Of a stretch of DNA of 14,115 nt, positions 6,697-13,018 are shown in pieces; position 1 is the stretch's first letter; every line of letters starts with the position of its first letter. The translations under genes were made by a program, and so were the position numbers. The notes below the pieces were generated by a model, which saw only the letters and a program-made list of their open reading frames with translations, did not search any database and was not told the DNA's origin. Source of the stretch: Candidatus Alloscillospira gallinarum (GTDB lineage Bacteria > Bacillota > Clostridia > Oscillospirales > Oscillospiraceae); contig CAJFTV010000140.1 in the NCBI GenBank assembly GCA_904420055.1, forward strand, positions 1 through 14,115, in the 5' to 3' direction.

Positions 6697-7767
6697 ATGA
6701 GCAGATTTTTAAAGCTTAAATCCCTTGTGCCGTATACGCCAGGAGAGCAGCCCAGAAGCACGGACAGGCTTATTAAGCTTAACACAAATGAAAGTCCGTT
6801 TCCCCCGGGGCCAGAGGTCATAAAGGCCCTGAACGCCGGCGCTGTTTCAATGCTGCGCCTGTATTCCGACCCCACCTGCGCAATGCTCCGTGAGGCGGCG
6901 GCGGATTTTTACGGCATTTCCCCCGACATGGTGTGCGCCGGGAACGGCAGTGACGAGCTTTTGGCGCTTATTTTTCACGGACTTACCCCAAACGGCGCTG
7001 TTTTCCCGGATATAACCTATGGATTTTATCCGGTTTTCAGCGATATGTTCGGCGTCTCCGCAAAAGAGATACCAATAAGAGAGGACTTCTCAATTGACGT
7101 TGAAGATTACAGAGGGGAAAAGGGCACTGTGGTAATCGCAAACCCCAACGCCCCCACTGGACTGTACCTTGATGAGGGAAAGGTGCGCCGTCTTTTAGAG
7201 CAGGACAGAGACCGGCTCGTGGTCATGGACGAGGCATATATTGACTTTGGCGGTAAAAGCTCTGTGGGCCTTCTTGGCGAGTACGACAACCTGATTGTGG
7301 TGCAGACATTTTCAAAGTCCCGGCAGCTGGCCGGAGAGCGGGTTGCCATTGCCATGAGCTCGCCGGAGATAATAGCCGACCTCAATACCCTGCGTTTCAG
7401 CTTTAACCCGTATAATGTTGACTCTCTCGCCATACTTGCTGGGAGCGCGGCAATGAGAGACAGGGAATATTTTGAAAAATGCCGTCTGGAAATAATCAGA
7501 AGCAGGGAGTATACTATAGAAAAACTCCGTGAGCTGGGATTTAATGTCACAGACAGCCTGGCAAACTTTGTGTTTGCCGCTCCGCCGGGAATGTCCGGGG
7601 GGGAGTATATGCGCGCGCTGAGACAAGAGGGCATTTTAGTGCGCCACTTTGACAAGGCGAAAACCGACGCTTATGTGAGAATTTCCATAGGCACCTTTGA
7701 GGATATGCAGACCCTCATAGAAAAGACAGAGAAAATTTTAAAGACCGCGCGGAGCGATGCCTTTTAA
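6697..7767 (+). CDS. hisC: Histidinol-phosphate aminotransferase
   Basis: A class I/II fold PLP aminotransferase converting imidazole-acetol phosphate plus glutamate to histidinol phosphate plus 2-oxoglutarate. It has 356 residues, the usual length. The N-terminal KLNTNESPFPPGP matches HisC (phosphate and substrate recognition). NPNAPTG near 149-155 and VVMDEAYIDF near 177-186 bind the cofactor, and the Schiff-base lysine is Lys207 in QTFSKSRQLAGERVA. Arg residues near the C terminus (VRISIG) fit the family. The neighbouring his genes support HisC over other aminotransferases of the fold. The stop is followed by a 69-base gap with a GC-rich hairpin before hisB, the first break in an otherwise overlapping series. 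Confidence 0.95.
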   Translation: MSRFLKLKSLVPYTPGEQPRSTDRLIKLNTNESPFPPGPEVIKALNAGAVSMLRLYSDPTCAMLREAAADFYGISPDMVCAGNGSDELLALIFHGLTPNGAVFPDITYGFYPVFSDMFGVSAKEIPIREDFSIDVEDYRGEKGTVVIANPNAPTGLYLDEGKVRRLLEQDRDRLVVMDEAYIDFGGKSSVGLLGEYDNLIVVQTFSKSRQLAGERVAIAMSSPEIIADLNTLRFSFNPYNVDSLAILAGSAAMRDREYFEKCRLEIIRSREYTIEKLRELGFNVTDSLANFVFAAPPGMSGGEYMRALRQEGILVRHFDKAKTDAYVRISIGTFEDMQTLIEKTEKILKTARSDAF

Positions 7768-7800
7768 AATCGGTCAAATCAGAAAATCCACTGTTTACGG

Positions 7801-7821
7801 GCCGCGGCAGACCTGCGCGGC
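7801..7821 (+). other. GC-rich intercistronic hairpin before hisB
   Basis: GCCGCG (7801-7806) and CGCGGC (7816-7821) form a perfect 6-bp GC stem with a 9-base loop, ending five bases before the GGAG of hisB. No T run follows, so it is not an intrinsic terminator. It could mark an mRNA processing or stability site, or affect hisB translation. Function is not known. Confidence 0.4.
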
Positions 7822-7836
7822 AGATTGGAGTGTAGC

Positions 7837-8424
7837 ATGAGAGAGGCAAGCATTGTACGAAATACCTCGGAGACGCGGATAGAAATGCGTTTAAATCTTG
7901 ACGGCGGCGGAAAGTACAGCGTTGAAACCGGCTGCGGTTTTTTAAATCACATGCTGGAGCTTTTTGCACGACACGGCCGTTTTGACCTGGAGGTAAAGTG
8001 CGAAGGGGATATGCGCGTTGACGCCCACCACACGGCGGAGGACGTGGGAATTGTGCTTGGAAGGTGCTTTTCTGAAGCTCTTAGTGACAGGGCGGGAATA
8101 TGCCGGTACGGCTTTTTTGTACTGCCGATGGACGAGGCGCTTTTACTGACTGCCGTGGATATATCAGGAAGGGACTGCCTTGTATACGACACGAATATTC
8201 CCGCGGAAAAGGTGGGGGATTTTGACACGGAGCTGGTAAAGGAGTTTCTCCTTGCGTTTTCACGGAACCTTGGCGCGGCGGTACATGTGCGGCAGCTCTC
8301 CGGAGAGAACAGCCACCACATAATAGAGGGGATTTTCAAGAGCCTTGGAAGGTCCCTTAAAACGGCGGTAAGTATAGAAAAGGGATATGAAAATGAAATC
8401 CCGTCCACGAAAGGCGTAATATAA
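7837..8424 (+). CDS. hisB: Imidazoleglycerol-phosphate dehydratase (monofunctional)
   Basis: Manganese-dependent dehydration of imidazole-glycerol phosphate to imidazole-acetol phosphate. The 195 residues contain only the dehydratase; the N-terminal histidinol-phosphatase domain found in enterobacterial HisB is absent. The two metal-binding repeats are visible: HHTAED (His64, His65, Glu68) and SHHIIE (His160, His161, Glu164), plus His38 in FLNHML. The C terminus (IPSTKGVI) is typical. A TTG at 7825 is in frame, but the ATG at 7837 has GGAG (7827-7830) six bases upstream and gives the expected family start. The stop codon overlaps the hisH start by one base (TAATG), so the two should be translationally coupled. 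Confidence 0.96.
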   Translation: MREASIVRNTSETRIEMRLNLDGGGKYSVETGCGFLNHMLELFARHGRFDLEVKCEGDMRVDAHHTAEDVGIVLGRCFSEALSDRAGICRYGFFVLPMDEALLLTAVDISGRDCLVYDTNIPAEKVGDFDTELVKEFLLAFSRNLGAAVHVRQLSGENSHHIIEGIFKSLGRSLKTAVSIEKGYENEIPSTKGVI

Positions 8425-9050
8425 TGAGTTATGTTGCAGTTATTGACTACGGGGTGGGGAACCTGTTCAGCCTTGCCTCATCTCTGAAGTTTCTCGGAAT
8501 TGAGAGTGTCGTGACAAGTGAGCCGGAAGTAATTACAGGCGCGGGAAAGATAATCCTCCCGGGCGTCGGCGCCTTTGGCGACGCCATGGAAAAGCTCCGG
8601 GACACGGGGCTAATTCCCGTTATTAAAAAAGAGGTATCAGCCGGAAAGCCGCTTATGGGAATATGCCTCGGTATGCAGATGCTGCTTGAAAAAAGCTATG
8701 AATACGGAGAGCACGAGGGACTGGGACTTATAAAGGGCAGCGTCCGTCCGATGGCACCGGATTTAAAGGCCATGGGCCTTGATTACAAGGTGCCGCATAT
8801 GGGCTGGAACTCCCTTGAGATTACTCGCGGCGGCTGCCCCATACTGAAAGCCACAAGGGACGGTGAACACATGTACTTTGTGCACTCCTTTTACGGCTGT
8901 GAGTGTGAGGACAGTGTGGCCGCCTGGGCAGACTACGGGGTCAGGGTTCCGGCTGTCGTATACAGCGGAAATGTGTTTGGCTGTCAGTTCCACCCGGAGA
9001 AGAGCGGCCGGGCCGGACTTTCAATTTTAAAGGCATTTTCAGAGCTTTAA
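8424..9050 (+). CDS. hisH: Imidazole glycerol phosphate synthase, glutaminase subunit
   Basis: A class I glutamine amidotransferase that hydrolyses glutamine and channels ammonia to HisF, with which it forms the IGP synthase dimer. The 208 residues show the complete triad: Cys81 in GICLGMQ, His190 and Glu192 in QFHPEKSG. The start DYGVGN and the oxyanion-region LPGVGAFGDAM fit HisH rather than other amidotransferases. Its partner hisF is two genes downstream. The gene starts within the hisB stop and is followed by a 33-base gap containing the GGAGG site of hisA. An AGCTTT/AAAGCT inverted repeat spans its stop codon (about 9043-9055). Confidence 0.96.
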   Translation: MSYVAVIDYGVGNLFSLASSLKFLGIESVVTSEPEVITGAGKIILPGVGAFGDAMEKLRDTGLIPVIKKEVSAGKPLMGICLGMQMLLEKSYEYGEHEGLGLIKGSVRPMAPDLKAMGLDYKVPHMGWNSLEITRGGCPILKATRDGEHMYFVHSFYGCECEDSVAAWADYGVRVPAVVYSGNVFGCQFHPEKSGRAGLSILKAFSEL

Positions 9051-9083
9051 AAGCTTTAGATTAAATATAATGCGGAGGTTGCT

Positions 9084-9812
9084 ATGAAGATTTTTCCTGC
9101 CATTGATATAAGAGACGGAAAGGTAGTAAGACTTACCCACGGCGATTTTAACAAAGAGGTGCGGTATGAGCTGACGCCAATGGAGGCTGCGGTGCAGTTT
9201 GCCGAGGCTGGCGCGAAAAACCTCCATATTGTGGATTTGGACGGCGCGAAAGATGACAGCCTGTCTAACTTCGACATCATAAAAAGTATTGTCCAGGAGA
9301 CGGGTATGTTTGTGGAAGTAGGCGGCGGCATACGAAATCAGGAGCGGCTGGAGCGCTATCTCGATATCGGTGTAAACAGAGTAATCCTCGGCACAATCGC
9401 GGTTAACAATATTCCGTTCCTTCGTGATATGGCCACAAAGTACTCCGACCGCCTTGCGGTGGGCATAGATGTAAAGGACGGATATGTCGCCACAAAGGGC
9501 TGGCAGGAGCTTTCCGGCATGGTTGGCGAGGACTTTTGCAGCAGGCTCCATCTTTTAGGTGTACTGCACGTTATTTACACTGACATAAGCAGGGACGGCA
9601 CATTGGGCGGCGTAAACGTAGAGCTTTATGAACGGCTTGTAAAGAAGTGTGCTCTGGACATTATTGCCTCGGGAGGAGTTGGCAGCCTTGACGATATAAG
9701 AAAGCTCAGGGACGTGGGCGTTCACGGCGTTGTTCTGGGCAAGGCCCTTTACTCCGGAGCCATTGACCTTAAGCGGGCGCTTGAGGTCGCCGGGGAGGAT
9801 GAGCAGTGCTGA
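9084..9812 (+). CDS. hisA: ProFAR isomerase HisA
   Basis: A (beta-alpha)8-barrel enzyme that isomerises ProFAR (N-formimino-5-aminoimidazole-carboxamide ribotide) to the ribulosyl form PRFAR by Amadori rearrangement. The 242 residues include the catalytic acids Asp8 (FPAIDIRDGK) and Asp129 (VGIDVKDG), and the phosphate-binding glycine motifs VGGGIR (79-84), VILGT (100-104) and IASGGVGS in the C-terminal half. WQE after the second acid separates HisA from HisF. Translation starts at an ATG with GGAGG upstream. Its 3' end overlaps hisF by seven bases. Confidence 0.96.
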   Translation: MKIFPAIDIRDGKVVRLTHGDFNKEVRYELTPMEAAVQFAEAGAKNLHIVDLDGAKDDSLSNFDIIKSIVQETGMFVEVGGGIRNQERLERYLDIGVNRVILGTIAVNNIPFLRDMATKYSDRLAVGIDVKDGYVATKGWQELSGMVGEDFCSRLHLLGVLHVIYTDISRDGTLGGVNVELYERLVKKCALDIIASGGVGSLDDIRKLRDVGVHGVVLGKALYSGAIDLKRALEVAGEDEQC

Positions 9813-10561
9813 CAAAAAGAATTATCCCATGCCTTGATGTGCGTGACGGGCGCGTGGTCAAGGGCGTAAACTTTGAGGGGATACGGGACGTTGAGGACCC
9901 CGTGGAGATGGCCCGGTTTTACAATGAGTCCGGTGCGGACGAGCTGGTTTTTTACGACATAACAGCGAGCTTTGAGGAGCGACCCCTGTTTGCAAACATT
10001 CTGCGCCGCGTGGCCGAGTGCATTTTTATCCCTCTCACCGTTGGGGGCGGAATAAACTCCCTTGAGGATTTTGACAGGGTTTTAAAGTCCGGCGCCGACA
10101 AGGTGAGCGTAAATTCCGGGGCGATAAAAAATCCTGAGCTCATACTGTCCGCGGCAAAGAAATACGGCGACCAGTGCGTTGTGCTGTCCATGGACGTGAA
10201 GAGGGTAGGCGGAGCCTACCACGTATTTGCCAAAGGCGGACGTGAGGACACGGGGCTTGACGCGCTTAAATGGGCGGAGTTTGGACAGGAGAGCGGAGCC
10301 GGCGAAATCGTTTTAAACAGCATAGACACAGACGGAGTAAAAAATGGGTTTGACATTGAAATGCTGTCAGACATGGCGGAGATTGTTCACATACCCATAA
10401 TTGCCTCCGGCGGCGCCGGGTGCATGGAAGATTTTCGCGAGCTTTTTAAGCTTTCAGGCGTGGACGCGGGACTTGCGGCCAGTATCTTCCATTTCAGAGA
10501 AGTGGATATACACGAACTTAAATGCTACCTGAAAGACTGCGGCGTCCCAATGAGGGTATAA
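9806..10561 (+). CDS. hisF: Imidazole glycerol phosphate synthase, cyclase subunit
   Basis: A barrel-fold synthase that uses ammonia from HisH to convert PRFAR to imidazole-glycerol phosphate and AICAR. The 251 residues carry the catalytic pair Asp11 (IIPCLDVRDG) and Asp130 (VVLSMDVKR), the same spacing as in well-studied HisF proteins. The phosphate-binding loops TVGGGI (78-83) and IASGGAG are present. The start is GTG at 9806 within the end of hisA, with GGAGG (9794-9798) seven bases upstream; the nearby ATG at 9799 is out of frame. AICAR released here re-enters purine synthesis. An 81-base gap with a stem-loop separates it from hisIE. Confidence 0.97.
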   Translation: MLTKRIIPCLDVRDGRVVKGVNFEGIRDVEDPVEMARFYNESGADELVFYDITASFEERPLFANILRRVAECIFIPLTVGGGINSLEDFDRVLKSGADKVSVNSGAIKNPELILSAAKKYGDQCVVLSMDVKRVGGAYHVFAKGGREDTGLDALKWAEFGQESGAGEIVLNSIDTDGVKNGFDIEMLSDMAEIVHIPIIASGGAGCMEDFRELFKLSGVDAGLAASIFHFREVDIHELKCYLKDCGVPMRV

Positions 10562-10570
10562 GACGGTTTT

Positions 10571-10611
10571 CGGCGGCAAAACCACGGGATACTTCGGCTT
10601 TATCCCCGCCG
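10571..10611 (+). other. Two-part stem-loop between hisF and hisIE
   Basis: GGGATA (10586-10591) pairs with TATCCC (10601-10606) around a 9-base loop, and CGGCG (10571-10575) pairs with CGCCG (10607-10611) outside it, leaving a 10-base bulge on the left arm. No T run follows. As with the hairpin before hisB, it sits in one of the few real gaps of the operon. It may affect message processing or stability; this is inference. Confidence 0.4.
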
Positions 10612-10642
10612 CAATATATTGCTTCAGAACGGAGATTGCATA

Positions 10643-11287
10643 ATGGACATATCAAAGCTTAAATTTGACAGCGCCGGACTTATCCCGGCGGTTGTACAGG
10701 ACTTTTTTACAAAGGACGTTCTCACCGTCGCATATATGAACAGGGAGAGCCTTGAGATTACCCTGAATGAGAAAAAGACCTGTTTTTTCTCGCGCTCACG
10801 GCAGAAGCTTTGGCGCAAGGGTGAGACAAGCGGCAATTTTCAGCATGTCGTGTCAATAACCGCCGACTGTGATTATGACGCCCTTGTGGTTCAGGTCATA
10901 AAGGACGGCCCTGCCTGCCACCTTGGCACGGACTCCTGTTTTACAAACACGCTGTTCAACGACGAAACGGTTCAGCGATTTGCTCTTGAGACGCTGTATG
11001 AGCTGCTCTGCGAGCGGAACCGTCTCCGCCCGGAGAAGAGCTACACCACGTATCTGTTTGAAAAGGGAAAGGAGAAAATCCTTAAAAAGGTGGGCGAGGA
11101 GTGCACCGAGGTGATAATAGGCGCCATGAAGGACAGCCGGGAGGAGACGATATATGAGATATCCGACCTGTGCTATCACGTACTGGTGCTCATGGTGTCC
11201 ATGGGGATAACGGTTGAGGACATAAAAAATGAGCTTAAGTCCCGGCATGTAATCGACCACAAGGTAAAGCAGGAGACCATGAAGTGA
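10643..11287 (+). CDS. hisIE: Bifunctional phosphoribosyl-AMP cyclohydrolase / phosphoribosyl-ATP pyrophosphatase
   Basis: A fusion catalysing steps 2 and 3 of histidine synthesis. The N-terminal HisI part (about 1-110) has FSRSRQKLWRKGETSG (49-64), the magnesium aspartates Asp75, Asp77 and Asp79 in DCDYD, and the zinc cysteines Cys76, Cys92 and Cys99, with the spacing known for HisI. The C-terminal HisE part (about 112-205) is an all-alpha pyrophosphohydrolase with GEECTE (151-156) and ExxD (Glu172, Asp175). An in-frame TTG at 10619 exists, but the ATG at 10643 has GGAG (10631-10634) eight bases upstream and the expected N terminus. It is the last gene of the operon. The 214-residue length is normal for HisIE. 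Confidence 0.96.
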   Translation: MDISKLKFDSAGLIPAVVQDFFTKDVLTVAYMNRESLEITLNEKKTCFFSRSRQKLWRKGETSGNFQHVVSITADCDYDALVVQVIKDGPACHLGTDSCFTNTLFNDETVQRFALETLYELLCERNRLRPEKSYTTYLFEKGKEKILKKVGEECTEVIIGAMKDSREETIYEISDLCYHVLVLMVSMGITVEDIKNELKSRHVIDHKVKQETMK

Positions 11288-11292
11288 CAGGG

Positions 11293-11310
11293 TATGCATA
11301 CATATGCATA
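11293..11310. repeat. Tandem TATGCATA palindromes
   Basis: Two copies of the 8-base palindrome TATGCATA (11293-11300 and 11303-11310) are spaced by two bases, so their centres are exactly 10 bp apart, about one helical turn. They start five bases after the hisIE stop. The pair could fold into a short hairpin or serve as a tandem protein site. No function is known. Confidence 0.5.
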
Positions 11311-11324
11311 AAAATGTCGCGATG

Positions 11325-11376
11325 AATATTAAAAATATCCCGGATTTGCAGGCCCATATCCGGGATATTTAATATT
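11325..11376 (+). terminator. Long hairpin after hisIE, probable his operon end
   Basis: Arms 11325-11345 and 11358-11376 form 19 base pairs with a two-base AA bulge on the left and a 12-base loop. The core is ATATCCCGGAT, with an AT-rich base AATATTAA. There is no T run after the stem, so it is not a textbook intrinsic terminator. It may instead protect the 3' end of the his message after another form of termination. It lies 38 bases downstream of the hisIE stop. Confidence 0.55.
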
Positions 11377-11385
11377 AAGCTCAGG

Positions 11386-11446
11386 AATCGGCGTGATTTT
11401 CTAACCGATTTGCCAGATTTAAACGGAGGATATGTGTAAAATCACG
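11386..11446 (+). promoter_or_regulatory. Overlapping inverted repeats upstream of argG
   Basis: CGTGATTTT (11392-11400) and AAAATCACG (11438-11446) are perfect complements 37 bases apart, and the stem can extend through CGG/CCG with a small bulge. An alternative hairpin pairs AATCGG (11386-11391) with CCGATT (11405-11410) and encloses the first arm in its loop, so the two compete. A GGAGGA (11425-11430) and ATG (11432) lie between the arms. This belongs to the 290-bp gap between hisIE and argG, which otherwise holds only the repeats, hairpin and promoter listed here. Function is unknown. Confidence 0.4.
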
Positions 11447-11515
11447 AACCGGACGGCGACAAACCGACAGAAAGTTGTGATGGCATACAAAGTGGCGGAA
11501 TGACAATAAAAAGTC

Positions 11516-11552
11516 TTGACTTATACATTATTCAGTTGCATAATTATACCTA
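11516..11552 (+). promoter_or_regulatory. argG promoter with two candidate ARG boxes
   Basis: TTGACT (11516-11521), a 17-base spacer and CATAAT (11539-11544) form a good promoter, with transcription starting near 11551. Overlaying it, windows 11519-11536 and 11535-11552 each match about 12 of the 16 informative positions of the ArgR ARG-box consensus (WNTGAATWWWWATTCANW), counted by eye. Binding of ArgR with arginine here would block polymerase. The promoter is well supported; the operators are tentative because AT-rich DNA matches this consensus easily. Confidence 0.6.
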
Positions 11553-11577
11553 CAAGATTGAACGGAGGCACAAAAAT

Positions 11578-12801
11578 ATGAATAATAATACAATAAAAAA
11601 AGTTGTTCTCGCATATTCCGGCGGATTGGACACTTCTATCATAATTCCATGGCTCAAGGAAAACTACAACAACTGTGAGGTTATAGCGGTTTCCGGGAAC
11701 GTGGGCCAGGGGGACGAGCTTGAGGGCCTTGAGGAAAAGGCAATAAAGACCGGCGCCTCCAAGCTCTATGTTGAGGACCTCACTGACGAATTTGTTGACG
11801 ATTTTATTATCCCTGCGATGAAAGCGGGCGCTGTATATGAGGACTATCTTTTGGGTACATCTCTGGCCCGTCCCGTTATTGCAAAGCGGCTTGTTGAGAT
11901 TGCAAAGGCCGAAGGGGCGGACGCAATCTGTCACGGCTGTACCGGTAAGGGAAACGACCAGGTGCGTTTTGAGCTTACGGTCAAGCATTTTGCTCCGGAA
12001 ATGAAGATAATCGCCCCCTGGCGTGAGTGGAACATAAAGTCCAGGGAGGAGGAAATTGACTATGCTGAGGCGCACAATATTCCTCTGAAAATTAACCGTG
12101 AGACAAACTACTCAAAGGACAAAAACCTGTGGCACCTCTCTCATGAGGGCCTTGACCTTGAGGACACAGGCAATGAGCCCAAGTATAACGAGCCGGGCTT
12201 TTTAGAGCTCGGGGTGTCGCCGGAAAACGCCCCTGACAAGGCCGAGTATGTGACGCTGGAGTTTGAAAAAGGGGTTCCCGTCGCAATTGACGGTGAGAAG
12301 AAATCTGCAAAGGAGATTATCTTAAAGCTCAATGAGCTGGGAGGAAAACACGGCATCGGACTTCTTGACATTGTGGAAAACAGGCTTGTTGGCATGAAGT
12401 GCCGCGGTGTTTATGAGACGCCGGGCGGCACAATCCTGTATAAGGCGCACAAGGTGCTTGAGACAGTCTGCCTTGACAAGATGACTGCCCACAAAAAAGA
12501 GGAGCTTGCCATAACGTACGCCGAGCTTGTGTATAACGGCCAGTGGTACACTCCCCTCCGGGAGGCGCTCGCCGCTTTTGTCGATAAGACACAGGAGACA
12601 GTAACCGGAAAGGTGCGTCTGAAGCTCTACAAGGGCAACATGATTAACGCCGGCGTGTGGAGTAAATACAGCCTCTACTCTGAGGAGATTGCCACATTCG
12701 GTGAGAGCGATTACAACCAGAAAGACGCCGAGGGCTTTATAAACCTCTATGGTCTGCCCATTAAGGTACAGGCCATGGTGGACGCGGCAAACAACAAATA
12801 A
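11578..12801 (+). CDS. argG: Argininosuccinate synthase
   Basis: Joins citrulline and aspartate with ATP cleavage to AMP and pyrophosphate, giving argininosuccinate, the penultimate step of arginine synthesis. The protein has 407 residues. The N-type ATP-pyrophosphatase loop AYSGGLDTS (12-20) opens the protein. Family blocks GNVGQGDELEGLE, YEDYLLGTSLARPVIAK and HGCTGKGNDQVRFE follow, and then SREEEIDYA. An in-frame ATG at 11500 would add 26 residues unlike the family and lies upstream of the predicted transcript start. The ATG at 11578 has GGAGG (11564-11568) nine bases upstream and the expected MNNNTIKKVVLAYSGG start. argH, the next enzyme, follows after 217 bases containing a terminator. 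Confidence 0.97.
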   Translation: MNNNTIKKVVLAYSGGLDTSIIIPWLKENYNNCEVIAVSGNVGQGDELEGLEEKAIKTGASKLYVEDLTDEFVDDFIIPAMKAGAVYEDYLLGTSLARPVIAKRLVEIAKAEGADAICHGCTGKGNDQVRFELTVKHFAPEMKIIAPWREWNIKSREEEIDYAEAHNIPLKINRETNYSKDKNLWHLSHEGLDLEDTGNEPKYNEPGFLELGVSPENAPDKAEYVTLEFEKGVPVAIDGEKKSAKEIILKLNELGGKHGIGLLDIVENRLVGMKCRGVYETPGGTILYKAHKVLETVCLDKMTAHKKEELAITYAELVYNGQWYTPLREALAAFVDKTQETVTGKVRLKLYKGNMINAGVWSKYSLYSEEIATFGESDYNQKDAEGFINLYGLPIKVQAMVDAANNK

Positions 12802-12819
12802 GCAGAGACAATAATTATG

Positions 12820-12836
12820 TGCCGCAGTGTGCGGCA
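12820..12836 (+). other. Short perfect hairpin after argG
   Basis: TGCCGCA (12820-12826) pairs with TGCGGCA (12830-12836) around a 3-base GTG loop, 18 bases after the argG stop. No T run follows. It may stabilise the message end together with the terminator just downstream. Confidence 0.45.
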
Positions 12837-12855
12837 GAACAAGGTGAAATCCCGT

Positions 12856-12893
12856 TCAATTCCGGCGGCAAGCACGTCGGAATTGACGTTTTT
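12856..12893 (+). terminator. Intrinsic terminator after argG
   Basis: TCAATTCCG (12856-12864) and CGGAATTGA (12878-12886) form a perfect 9-bp stem with a 13-base loop, followed after two bases by five T residues (12889-12893). It lies 54 bases downstream of argG and should end most argG transcripts. That leaves argH dependent on read-through or on a promoter I could not clearly identify in 12894-13000. Confidence 0.7.
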
Positions 12894-12978
12894 CACTGGA
12901 AATATGGCGCATAGGTAAAAAACGGTCATGTGCTTTTAGCTTACTGTTTTACTTTTACCGGAATAAAAAAGTCGGGCA

Positions 12979-12992
12979 TTAAGCCGGCTTAA
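12979..12992. promoter_or_regulatory. 14-bp perfect palindrome upstream of argH
   Basis: TTAAGCCGGCTTAA is a perfect palindrome 26 bases before the argH ATG, just upstream of its ribosome binding site (AGGAG, 13006-13010). A wider inverted repeat, GGTAAAA (12914-12920) with TTTTACC (12953-12959), lies upstream. The palindrome could bind a dimeric regulator or fold in the leader RNA. It shares the ten bases GCCGGCTTAA with the glyA terminator stem. No function is established. Confidence 0.4.
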
Positions 12993-13018
12993 CCTGAGAA
13001 TTTAAAGGAGATAGGAAG

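Noticed and set aside
9043..9071. Internal promoter before hisA (TATAAT at 9066-9071)
   Set aside because: No acceptable -35 element at 16-18 bases upstream, and the AT-rich gap makes a chance TATAAT likely.
11500..11577. N-terminal extension of argG from the ATG at 11500
   Set aside because: The 26 extra residues are not family-like, the ATG lacks a ribosome binding site, and the predicted promoter places the transcript start downstream of it.
12837..12880. Fragment resembling the FMN (RFN) riboswitch: GGTGAAAT followed by CCGGCGG
   Set aside because: Only two short motifs match. The other conserved RFN arms and the second GGTGCAATTCC-like half are missing, and the segment is better explained as the argG terminator.
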